From a bacterium (GTDB lineage Bacteria > UBP15 > UBA6099), in NCBI GenBank assembly GCA_029573925.1, contig JAKQBV010000362.1, positions 1-5,644 on the forward strand: a stretch of 5,644 bases of DNA, in the 5' to 3' direction. The translations under genes were made by a program, and so were the position numbers. Position 1 is the stretch's first letter. Every line of letters starts with the position of its first letter. Of the stretch, positions 1 to 5,644 are shown piece by piece. The notes under the pieces were generated by a model. It ran no database searches, was not told the origin of the DNA, and worked only from the letters and a program-made list of their open reading frames with translations.

Positions 1-1106
1 CTGATATCGTAGACATTTTACGCAAAGCGGCTGAACGTTCCGAATTCGTGATAGTGACGGGAGGACTCGGCCCCACTGCCGACGATATCACCATAGAATC
101 CGCCGCGACAGCCTTCGGTTTGGAATTGGAAGTAGACGCCAATATTGAGGCGCGCATAAAGAAGTTTTTTGAGAAGGTCGGCATTCCCTGCACGGAGGGA
201 GCGTTAAGGCAAGCGCGCATTCCGAGAGGAGCCGAAATTATCAGGAATCCCGCCGGAACAGCCCCGGGAGTAAAACTAACTTATAAAAACGCGGTGTTCA
301 TTTTTCTCCCCGGCGTCCCTCGAGAATTGCATTCGATGCTTGATTCAGCTATCTCAAGCGTTGTGTCATCAAAAAAAAGCGGAGCTATATTATCCCGCTC
401 AATTAAGGTGTTTGGAATCGGCGAATCGAACTTGGAAGCGATGCTTCCTGAAAGAATCACAAAAGCTGAAAATCCGCTTATTTCATTTTTGCCTAAACGA
501 TTCGAAGTCGAACTGAGAATTACCGCTATGGCAGAGAGCGAGGAGAAATGTGAAGCTTTGATATCGCCGGTCGTTGAGGAAGTGAAAACCATCGTCGGCG
601 AGTATGTGTACGGAGAAGGCGACGACACATTGGAATCGGTCGCGTTCAAAACGCTGAGCGACAAGAATCTCACGATTGCGTTAGCGGAATCATGCACCGC
701 CGGGATGGTGTGCGGAAGATTCGCATCAACGCCCGGAGCTTCAAGCGTCTTAAGAGGCGGTATAGTCGCGTATTCAGTGGAAATAAAAAACAGAGTATTG
801 GGAGTTCCCATTGAACTGCTGGAGGAATTCGGGCCAGTGAGCGAACAGTGCGCGATTTCGATGGCGGAAAAGGCGGCAACGCTGATGAACGCGAATGTGG
901 GGCTGTCGGTAACCGGAAACGCAGGGCCTACAAGCGGCGACGGCAAGAGCGAAGTTGGAAGATTTTACATAGCTTTCGCCGCGCCCGGCGTCATCAAAGA
1001 CACAATTTGCATCACAAGAAAGATGTCGCGATCAAGAAACGATATCCGGGAAGTCGCGTCTTCCGCGGCGCTCGATCTGATTCGCAGAACTCTAAAAACC
1101 AATTAA
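1..1106 (+). CDS. cinA: CinA-family protein, nicotinamide-nucleotide amidohydrolase (PncC), 5'-truncated
   Basis: CinA proteins pair an N-terminal MoCF-like (COG1058) domain, linked to ADP-ribose pyrophosphatase activity, with a C-terminal PncC domain that deamidates NMN to nicotinate mononucleotide in cytoplasmic NAD salvage. The frame is open from base 3 and gives 367 residues. The GTG at 48 is an internal Val, since the upstream codons read DIVDILRKAAERSEF, as expected for CinA. Judging from the usual 410-430 residue length, about 50 N-terminal residues lie outside the window. Visible motifs, counted from base 3, are TGGLGPTADD at about 19-28, NPAGTAPG at about 82-89 and LPGVPREL at about 102-109 (first domain). 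The second domain has AESCTAG at about 228-234, containing the proposed nucleophilic Ser, then AYSVEIKNRVLG, SVTGNAGP and a C-terminal RSRNDIR helix. TGNAGP replaces the commoner TG(I/V/T)AGP. The gene is intact to its TAA stop and meets the next gene tail to tail after 24 bp. The family call is firm; the dual activity is inferred from the family. Confidence 0.94.
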   Translation, partial: DIVDILRKAAERSEFVIVTGGLGPTADDITIESAATAFGLELEVDANIEARIKKFFEKVGIPCTEGALRQARIPRGAEIIRNPAGTAPGVKLTYKNAVFIFLPGVPRELHSMLDSAISSVVSSKKSGAILSRSIKVFGIGESNLEAMLPERITKAENPLISFLPKRFEVELRITAMAESEEKCEALISPVVEEVKTIVGEYVYGEGDDTLESVAFKTLSDKNLTIALAESCTAGMVCGRFASTPGASSVLRGGIVAYSVEIKNRVLGVPIELLEEFGPVSEQCAISMAEKAATLMNANVGLSVTGNAGPTSGDGKSEVGRFYIAFAAPGVIKDTICITRKMSRSRNDIREVASSAALDLIRRTLKTN

Positions 1107-1130
1107 ACGGCCGATATCAGATAGACAGAA

Positions 1131-2228
1131 TCAATTCACATTAAATGAGCGTTCTCTGAAGCTGACTCTGGTCGCTCTGGCGAAATCCTGAAATATCGGC
1201 ATGGGAGAAGAGCCTCCCGCGCTCATATAACCGGTCATTCCGCCGACCATCGTGAACGAGTTTCTCATATTGCCGTTAAGGATTTTTTTGTCCAAGCTCA
1301 TGAAGAGGTCCGGTCCGCTGGAATCGCATTTCATGTTGGCCGCGTCTATCATGGGGGATTTGTCTTTCATTCTGAACACGCCGCAATCGCTGAAATTGCC
1401 GCCCATGATCTTCGCCATCGGCGCGTATATCAGCATGTGCGCAAAATCGGGAGCTTTCGGCTCTTTCTCTCCGCTCGGCATCACGAAAGACATTATGTCT
1501 TCGATTTCGTAAAGCTTCTGAGTGTCGATAACCAACGCGGTATACGCGGAAATCATCTGCTGCTGAAGGTTGCCTTTATATATGGAGCCTTCCACGTTTA
1601 TGTTGATATGGAATTTCGAGTCGTCCATCCCTACGCGAATGCCCCAGATGTCGTAATTGTCATCGACCAAGCCGGGCGGGTCGTCATAAGGAGCGGCGTC
1701 TGCCGCTGCGAAAGCCATGCAACCGTCGGCTGCAGGCGGAAAATCTTCGCTGGAAACCTTGCAAGGAATCTCTACGGTAACGTTTCCGTAAGTGTCTATG
1801 ACGCGCGGATAAAAAATAACCTTGCCTGATTTTGCGATAGCTGGTATTGAGCCGCTCCATAACTCAGCGTCTTTCTCGGATTGCTTAAGCGCCACAGGTC
1901 CCTGAAACCATTTCCCGCCGTCAGTTGAATAATAGACTTCCACGGCAGCCACTTTGTCTTCAGAGCGTTCGTCTTCGTGCGCGGCGCGCACAGAGACTGA
2001 AATGGGTTTTCCCACGGTCGCGGAGCCGACCGAGGCGCTCTTAATGGTCGGTGTGAATCTATGTTGAAGCAGTTCCGTGAACATCGCGATAATTTTTTCG
2101 GCGCCCTTAGGCATTTCACCCCCGCCGAATCCCTGCGCGCGGCATGTGGCGGAGTTTAGTCCGATGCCGATTATCATGGCTGCAATGAACGCGCAAAAAG
2201 AAGATTTCATCTTAATAGTCGGTTTCAT
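1131..2228 (-). CDS. Secreted protein with Ig-like and possible DOMON/CBM9-like domains
   Basis: I do not recognise a named family. The 365-residue product begins MKPTIKMKSS, followed by a hydrophobic core and a likely signal peptidase I site after CRA at about residue 31, so it should be exported. Residues about 58-157 resemble the Ig/Fn3-like modules of extracellular proteins: a valine-rich beta pattern, YYSTDGG at about 99-105, an IP turn and DTYGN at about 145-149. Residues about 180-310 start with DDNYDIWGIRVG and FHININVEG and continue with TALVIDT, which resembles DOMON/CBM9-like sandwich domains; this is a weaker inference. The C-terminus is rich in Met and Gly. The gene lies just downstream of the lipoprotein gene and is probably translationally coupled to it. 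A longer form could start at the ATG at 2244-2246, which overlaps the upstream stop as ATGA. I prefer the ATG at 2226-2228 because a strong GGAGGT lies 7 nt before it and the signal peptide then has a normal length. A substrate or ligand cannot be stated. Confidence 0.82.
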   Translation of the reverse strand: MKPTIKMKSSFCAFIAAMIIGIGLNSATCRAQGFGGGEMPKGAEKIIAMFTELLQHRFTPTIKSASVGSATVGKPISVSVRAAHEDERSEDKVAAVEVYYSTDGGKWFQGPVALKQSEKDAELWSGSIPAIAKSGKVIFYPRVIDTYGNVTVEIPCKVSSEDFPPAADGCMAFAAADAAPYDDPPGLVDDNYDIWGIRVGMDDSKFHININVEGSIYKGNLQQQMISAYTALVIDTQKLYEIEDIMSFVMPSGEKEPKAPDFAHMLIYAPMAKIMGGNFSDCGVFRMKDKSPMIDAANMKCDSSGPDLFMSLDKKILNGNMRNSFTMVGGMTGYMSAGGSSPMPIFQDFARATRVSFRERSFNVN

Positions 2229-2235
2229 CTCAGTG

Positions 2236-2241
2236 ACCTCC
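2236..2241 (-). promoter_or_regulatory. Shine-Dalgarno site GGAGGT that sets the start of the secreted protein gene
   Basis: Reading the minus strand, GGAGGT ends 7 nt before the ATG at 2226-2228. It lies inside the first codons of the longer frame that would start at 2246. A near-perfect anti-16S match at ideal spacing makes 2228 the likelier start. Confidence 0.7.
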
Positions 2242-2242
2242 G

Positions 2243-3349
2243 TCATAGTCCGTAGCTTATGCCGTCGAGTTTTCCGCCGTCCGGGTTGCTGACTCGGACT
2301 GAAAATCTTGATTGTCTCATGCTGCCCAGCATAAGCAGCATCGTATTGTCGCCTTTTCTGAGCTTAACTTTAAGCGTTCTTTCTTCCTGCTCATTTGTAG
2401 CGTCGGGGAAATCAAGAAGCGCGCCGTTCAACCAGATTTTAGCTTTGTCTCGCACATACACATTGAGGGCCGCCGTTTTTTGCTCGTCTGAGTTAATTTT
2501 GAACCCGGCGTAGAAAATGCTTCTGAATACTCTTGTCCGCGAGTCCTTGCGAAAATCGATTTTGCCGCTTTCATTTACATCGTTAAAATCGAACCATTTC
2601 ATGGAAGCGCCGTCGGCGGTCGCCGCCGGTTTTGAGAAATTCGAAGTCTTCGGGTCTATATGATCGATTGGTTTGAGCGGGAACGGTCCAAGAACCTTTA
2701 CGGCTCTTACGAAAGCGCCATTTGCGTCATAAAACTCGTTTGCTTTATCCTGCTGGCCGCTAAGAGAGTAATAACCGATCAATTTCAATCGAACCTGTTG
2801 ATTATCCGGGTTGATTGCAAGGGCTTCTTCAAGCAGCTCGATAATTTTTGGAATAGCCGCATCGCCAAACAAAGCCTCAGCGGATTCGACAAGCTTGGCC
2901 GCTTTCGCGTTTAGCAACTCGCTCGCTTTCTTCTTGACTGGAGGAGGGCTTTTACCTGACAACGCGTTTCGAAGAGCTTCGATGGCTTTTTTGCCGGGTG
3001 TTTTGTCCAAAGCCCCTAAAATGGCCAATTGAACGCTCTCTTCGGACTTGCTCAATGCCGCCACCAAATCGGACACTGCGACGTCCGAGCCTGACTTTTC
3101 GCCTTGAATCCCTATCAGCATCGCCACCTTTTCCCGGATGCGCACGGATTTCTTCGTGTCATGCAGGGCTTTGACGAGTCTGGGCATCGGGTCTTGCGCT
3201 GACATGGCGATGATTCCCATCGCTTCTTCCTGTTGCGCTTTGTCCCCATCAAGCATCATTATAGCTTTGTCCACCTCGTTGCGGCATCCAGACGTCAGAA
3301 GCCCGGCGGCCGCAATGAGAGCCAAGAGAACATACTTTGCGTTTTTCAT
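2243..3349 (-). CDS. HEAT-repeat lipoprotein with a TPR-like segment and lectin-like C-terminal domain
   Basis: The 368-residue product starts MKNAKYVLLAL, with a type II signal peptide ending in LLTSGC, so Cys22 should be lipidated. Arg at +2 is not an Asp retention signal, which suits outer-membrane sorting in a diderm. Residues about 39-147 form short amphipathic helical pairs of HEAT/PBS-lyase type (DPMPRLVKALHDTKKSVR; VSDLVAALSKSEESVQLAIL; AIEALRNALSG). Residues about 151-210 look TPR-like (IIELLEEALAINPDN, then a second helix with YYSLSGQQDKANEFYD). From VLGPFP at about 219 to 363 the sequence turns beta-rich and includes a Tyr-Ala strand near residue 280, KIWLNGALLDFP at about 304-315 and LRKGDNTMLLML. 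This is the pattern of galactose-binding-like sandwich domains at the ends of exported proteins. It is the first gene of a two-gene operon. The ATG at 3362-3364 would add five residues but lacks an SD, whereas GGAG precedes the chosen ATG. Role inferred: an envelope scaffold or adaptor. Its partner is unknown. Confidence 0.85.
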   Translation of the reverse strand: MKNAKYVLLALIAAAGLLTSGCRNEVDKAIMMLDGDKAQQEEAMGIIAMSAQDPMPRLVKALHDTKKSVRIREKVAMLIGIQGEKSGSDVAVSDLVAALSKSEESVQLAILGALDKTPGKKAIEALRNALSGKSPPPVKKKASELLNAKAAKLVESAEALFGDAAIPKIIELLEEALAINPDNQQVRLKLIGYYSLSGQQDKANEFYDANGAFVRAVKVLGPFPLKPIDHIDPKTSNFSKPAATADGASMKWFDFNDVNESGKIDFRKDSRTRVFRSIFYAGFKINSDEQKTAALNVYVRDKAKIWLNGALLDFPDATNEQEERTLKVKLRKGDNTMLLMLGSMRQSRFSVRVSNPDGGKLDGISYGL

Positions 3350-3358
3350 GGCTGTTTG

Positions 3359-3362
3359 CTCC
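3359..3362 (-). promoter_or_regulatory. Shine-Dalgarno site GGAG for the lipoprotein gene
   Basis: On the minus strand GGAG lies 9 nt before the ATG at 3347-3349. It overlaps the alternative upstream ATG at 3362-3364, which has no purine-rich site at normal spacing. This favours the shorter start, which also places the hydrophobic core right after MKNAK. Confidence 0.55.
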
Positions 3363-3401
3363 ATTTATAAATGTCTTATACTGCTTATCTCCGCGCGGCT
3401 A

Positions 3402-3430
3402 ATTATATATTGAAGATGTCTCCGTGTGAA
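3402..3430 (-). promoter_or_regulatory. Sigma-70-type promoter for the lipoprotein / secreted protein operon
   Basis: On the minus strand, TTCACA (3430-3425) is separated by exactly 17 nt from a perfect TATAAT (3407-3402). This is five of six matches at -35 and six of six at -10. Transcription should begin near 3395, giving a leader of about 45 nt before the ATG at 3349. No other convincing promoter appears inside the operon, so this one probably serves both genes. Confidence 0.65.
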
Positions 3431-3432
3431 TA

Positions 3433-3442
3433 TCAATATTGA
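3433..3442. repeat. 10-bp palindrome TCAATATTGA between divergent promoters, candidate operator
   Basis: TCAATATTGA is a perfect palindrome. It lies in the 8-bp gap between the two divergent -35 boxes and overlaps the first four bases of the plus-strand -35. Weaker dyad matches extend it outward to about 3428-3447. A further copy of the half-site ATATTGA occurs at 3407-3413, next to the minus-strand -10. The position suits a repressor or activator site acting on both promoters. However, the sequence is AT-rich and such short palindromes also arise by chance. Confidence 0.35.
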
Positions 3443-3467
3443 AACTCAATTTCTCTGAGGCTATAAT
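3439..3467 (+). promoter_or_regulatory. Sigma-70-type promoter for the helical hypothetical gene
   Basis: TTGAAA (3439-3444) is followed after exactly 17 nt by a perfect TATAAT (3462-3467). Transcription should begin near 3474, giving a leader of roughly 58 nt before the ATG at 3532. The TTG of this -35 box is also the first possible start codon of the downstream frame, so a protein starting there could not be made from this transcript. Confidence 0.68.
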
Positions 3468-3531
3468 CATTTTCGCTGGCCGACTTCGTTGTGAATGGTC
3501 ATTTTGCATCCGAGGCGCCCGACGGGGAATT

Positions 3532-4356
3532 ATGCCGCAAAACGAGACTAACGAAAAAGTTATTGTCAGACGCAAGGCGGTCAAGTATCTTCATTCGGAG
3601 ATTCATGCCCGTTACAGAGTTTGCAGCCTAGAAAACGTGCCCGATATTGTCAGCAAAAGACTTCTTGACGGCATAGATCAAAACGATATCGACAGGCTGG
3701 AAGCCCTGTTCCTTAGCGCAGTCTATCCCGAACTGGATAATCGAGCCGAAAGAGACAAGAGTTTTGAGTCTCTTATCAAACTGTTGAAGAACCCTCGCGC
3801 GCTTGTCCATATTATTCCTTCTATTCCCGGAATAATGATAAAACACGGCGCGCGGTTTCCTCAGGCTCTTAGGATAGGCTTGAATTCGGTAATAGCATTC
3901 AATCTGTCCAATCACCTAGAAAACACTATTGTGGAAAACATATTCAAAGAATGCCGCGAACGTTGTCTGACCGTTAACGAAGGATTTGCGATAGAACCGG
4001 AAATGTACAGACGCGCCTATGTAATGACGCCATGCGAAGACGCCACTAGAATGGTGAAACTGGCAAAATGGGTGATGACGGCCGGCAGCGATAGGGCGGT
4101 TGTGGACACTGCTTGGAGCGTTTTAAACGAGGTAAGCCGATCATTGGAGATCAAGGACCATAAACGCCTCGAATCAGGTCTTCCACCTGAACACGCAGAC
4201 GATATTAGAGCCATAAGTTACGGCAAATCAGTTGTGGACAACATCAGAAATATATTCGGAGACTATGAAAAAAGAGTGATGCTTCGCATGATTGAGATTT
4301 CATGGCTGTCGGAGATAGACTATATTGACCGCATGTACACCGGCAAACGAAATTAA
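3532..4356 (+). CDS. Hypothetical, predominantly helical cytoplasmic protein
   Basis: I do not recognise this 274-residue protein. It has no signal peptide and no clear membrane span, so it is probably cytoplasmic. The N-terminus is short and charged (MPQNETNEKVIVRRKAVKYL). The remainder reads as amphipathic helices broken by a few loops. Notable segments are IDQNDIDRLEALFLSAVYPE at about 49-68, a Pro-containing hydrophobic stretch ALVHIIPSIPGIMI at about 90-103, FNLSNHLENTIVENIFKECR at about 123-142, and an acidic-aromatic C-terminus ending in DYIDRMYTGKRN. No catalytic motif or metal-binding cluster stands out; the cysteines are scattered. The frame is open back to a TTG at 3439, but that TTG lies in the -35 box. 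The ATG at 3532, preceded by GGGGA with a short 3-nt gap, is therefore chosen. It is transcribed divergently from the lipoprotein operon and ends 37 bp from the convergent permease gene. A helical-repeat adaptor is possible, but no function is proposed. Confidence 0.75.
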   Translation: MPQNETNEKVIVRRKAVKYLHSEIHARYRVCSLENVPDIVSKRLLDGIDQNDIDRLEALFLSAVYPELDNRAERDKSFESLIKLLKNPRALVHIIPSIPGIMIKHGARFPQALRIGLNSVIAFNLSNHLENTIVENIFKECRERCLTVNEGFAIEPEMYRRAYVMTPCEDATRMVKLAKWVMTAGSDRAVVDTAWSVLNEVSRSLEIKDHKRLESGLPPEHADDIRAISYGKSVVDNIRNIFGDYEKRVMLRMIEISWLSEIDYIDRMYTGKRN

Positions 4357-4393
4357 CAGCTTTCAACTCGCTTGGCGTTCCAATAAAGTATAC

Positions 4394-5644
4394 TCAGTCA
4401 ATAATTTCCGCTCGCAGGAACGCCACGAACGCCGCCATGAATGTGACGATGATAAAGAAAACCAACACGCCGATATCAACTATAGCGTGAGACAACCTCT
4501 GCGCTATGGGCATCTCTCGATATGAAAATCTAGGGAGTTCATCCACGCTATAAGGCGCTTCTCTGAAAAACCCGCCGAACAAACTATGCACTTTTTCTGA
4601 ATCCTGAACGTTGAATTTCATTTCTAAGAAATCAAGGAATCTGTTCTGATAACTCCAAAGATATTCTTTTAAATCCTTTTCCCTTTCAATGCCGGTGTTG
4701 GCGAGATCCGTAACCGCGTAAACGTAAGATGAAACGGGAGATATTCTTGAAAGGTTTTTTGTGAGCTTGACTTGAGCGTTAATGGAATTCTGATATGTTT
4801 CCTCTTCCTGTCTGCTGATTTCGCTGTTGTTTTTGAAAGCGTTGATGAACGCGTTGTACATTTTGTCGATGGCCCGGCCCTTTTCAGCTTCAGAAAGAGA
4901 CATGTATTTGCTTATGACTTCCTGAGGTTTTACTTTCTGGCGCTGTTGTTCTTGAGGGACCGCCTTGGCCGCCTGTGTCTGTCCGCCCGCGCCTTCTCTT
5001 GCAAGTTCCTCAGATGATTTTCCGGACCTTCGCATCGCTATAAGCTCGTTTTTATTCTCCTCGCACTGTCTTAGCAAAGCGTTGACGTCAATATCGTATC
5101 CCATATCCTTGGCCATTTTTTGAGCTTGATCTATCGTCAAGCCCACCTGCTGCTTAAGCTGCTTGTCTATCCAAGACCTGCATCCTCTAAGCTGCAGCTC
5201 CCGCAAATCGTTGTCGCTTATCTGTCCGACGATTTTTTCCAACTCTTTCATATCTACGGCAGGAGCTTCCTGTTGTTGCTCTTGTTTAGACGCTGATGAT
5301 GAAGACGATTGCGATGAAGCCGATTCCTGTTTTTTTGCGGGTTCAGGCTCGGATTCATTCTGTTGTCCTTGCTCCTGCCCGAAATCTACATCTTCCAAGG
5401 CTATTCCGGTGGCGTCTTCAAATGTCTGTATAGTCGTGTCAATAAGACCGTCCATCGTGTTGCCTGACTTATACTTAATTCTGTTCATAACTTGGCTCGG
5501 AGAGTCGATCGGTTTGATCTGATCCACAACGAAAGGAACCGCATTCGGTATGATGAGAACAAGAATAACCCATATAAACAGCAGGATGGAGATAGAGGCG
5601 GCGGAAATCTTCGTAAGGACAGATACGAAAAGCCCGATTGAAAA
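4394..5644 (-). CDS. ABC-2-type transporter permease, C-terminal part (N-terminus beyond the window)
   Basis: This is a membrane subunit of an ABC transporter, normally paired with a separate ATPase. The frame is open to the window edge and yields 416 residues. The GTG at 5525-5527 is an internal Val, because the 39 codons before it encode a membrane span (ISILLFIWVILVLIIPN) leading into VPFVVDQIKPIDSPS. This transmembrane-IIPN-P-PS pattern, the later segment SRISPVSSYVYAVTDLANTG and YQNRF, then LPRFSYRE, and a final span ending AFVAFLRAEIID match ABC-2 permeases whose last loop is long and which end near FLRYD. The extracytoplasmic loop between the two visible spans is about 345 residues. 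Residues about 89-129 (window count) are rich in Gln, Ser and Glu. A charged helical portion follows (about 130-215), then a second Gln-rich stretch. The missing upstream part should hold the remaining spans, and the ATPase gene may lie further upstream. Substrate unknown. The family assignment rests on recalled motif patterns. Confidence 0.8.
   Translation of the reverse strand, partial: FSIGLFVSVLTKISAASISILLFIWVILVLIIPNAVPFVVDQIKPIDSPSQVMNRIKYKSGNTMDGLIDTTIQTFEDATGIALEDVDFGQEQGQQNESEPEPAKKQESASSQSSSSSASKQEQQQEAPAVDMKELEKIVGQISDNDLRELQLRGCRSWIDKQLKQQVGLTIDQAQKMAKDMGYDIDVNALLRQCEENKNELIAMRRSGKSSEELAREGAGGQTQAAKAVPQEQQRQKVKPQEVISKYMSLSEAEKGRAIDKMYNAFINAFKNNSEISRQEEETYQNSINAQVKLTKNLSRISPVSSYVYAVTDLANTGIEREKDLKEYLWSYQNRFLDFLEMKFNVQDSEKVHSLFGGFFREAPYSVDELPRFSYREMPIAQRLSHAIVDIGVLVFFIIVTFMAAFVAFLRAEIID
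5258..5380 (-). other. Low-complexity Gln/Ser/Glu-rich coding stretch in the permease loop
   Basis: About 41 codons encode runs such as GQEQGQQNESEPEPAKKQE, SSQSSSSSAS and KQEQQQEAP. The composition suggests a flexible extracytoplasmic linker between the membrane-proximal part of the loop and a helical module. No perfect tandem DNA repeat is evident; the bias is in amino-acid composition, with mixed Ser and Gln codons. Confidence 0.7.

Noticed and set aside
281..946. A 221-codon open frame on the minus strand inside cinA
   Set aside because: It lies wholly opposite a gene with clear CinA motifs. Its translation is Ser/Thr/Pro-rich without recognisable domains, as expected of an antisense shadow.
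848..1144. A plus-strand frame overlapping the end of cinA with a very basic product
   Set aside because: It is out of frame with cinA and overlaps it almost completely. The Arg/Lys-rich translation has no domain.
2660..2914. Plus-strand frames opposite the lipoprotein gene
   Set aside because: They are short, overlap each other, and lie opposite a gene with a lipobox and HEAT-type helices. They look like shadow frames.
3399..3584. A 61-codon minus-strand frame in the divergent intergenic region
   Set aside because: It covers both promoters and part of the helical protein gene. It has no SD, and its translation shows no motif.
4357..4393. CGC-TTG-GCG inverted repeat as a possible terminator
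   Set aside because: The stem is only 3 bp and no T run follows on either strand, so it is too weak to call.
5163..5522. A 119-codon plus-strand frame rich in Cys and Ser
   Set aside because: It is the antisense of the Gln/Ser-rich permease loop. The Cys/Ser richness simply mirrors the codons of that low-complexity stretch, and no SD or promoter precedes it.
1..5644. Search for CRISPR arrays, IS ends, tRNA genes and riboswitch-like leaders
   Set aside because: No repeated spacer-like units, transposase motifs, cloverleaf-type sequences or long structured leaders were seen. The leaders are short, about 45-58 nt.

Overview
The window is ordinary bacterial chromosome. It holds two partial genes at the edges and three complete genes between them. 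Codon use looks even, GC is moderate by eye, Shine-Dalgarno sites are of the GGAG type, and two promoters match the sigma-70 consensus. A lipoprotein and a Sec-type secreted protein point to a diderm host. The mix of a HEAT-repeat lipoprotein with a lectin-like C-terminus and an ABC-2 permease with a very long extracytoplasmic loop recalls the PVC group or a poorly cultured deep-branching phylum. That placement is a low-confidence inference, because no marker gene is present. No mobile element, CRISPR array, tRNA or rRNA was seen.

Layout. Positions 1-1106 (+) hold cinA without its N-terminus. Positions 1131-2228 (-) encode a secreted protein with an Ig-like domain and a possible DOMON/CBM9-like domain. 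Positions 2243-3349 (-) encode a lipoprotein with HEAT repeats, a TPR-like helical segment and a beta-sandwich C-terminus. These two minus-strand genes form an operon (lipoprotein first) read from a promoter at 3402-3430. Positions 3350-3531 are a divergent regulatory region with back-to-back promoters whose -35 boxes are 8 bp apart around a 10-bp palindrome. Positions 3532-4356 (+) encode an unrecognised, probably cytoplasmic, helical protein. Positions 4394-5644 (-) hold the C-terminal part of an ABC-2-type transporter permease that continues beyond the window.

How they fit together. The lipoprotein and secreted protein are almost certainly co-transcribed and both belong to the cell envelope, so a shared surface or periplasmic role is plausible but unproven. 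The helical protein is transcribed divergently from the same control region and could be co-regulated with them. cinA (pyridine nucleotide salvage) and the ABC permease meet the central genes tail to tail and are probably unrelated in function. The most interesting points are the compact divergent promoter, which also shows that the TTG-initiated form of the helical protein is an artefact, and the long Gln/Ser-rich insertion in the permease loop. I found no convincing evidence of a wholly new biological system.
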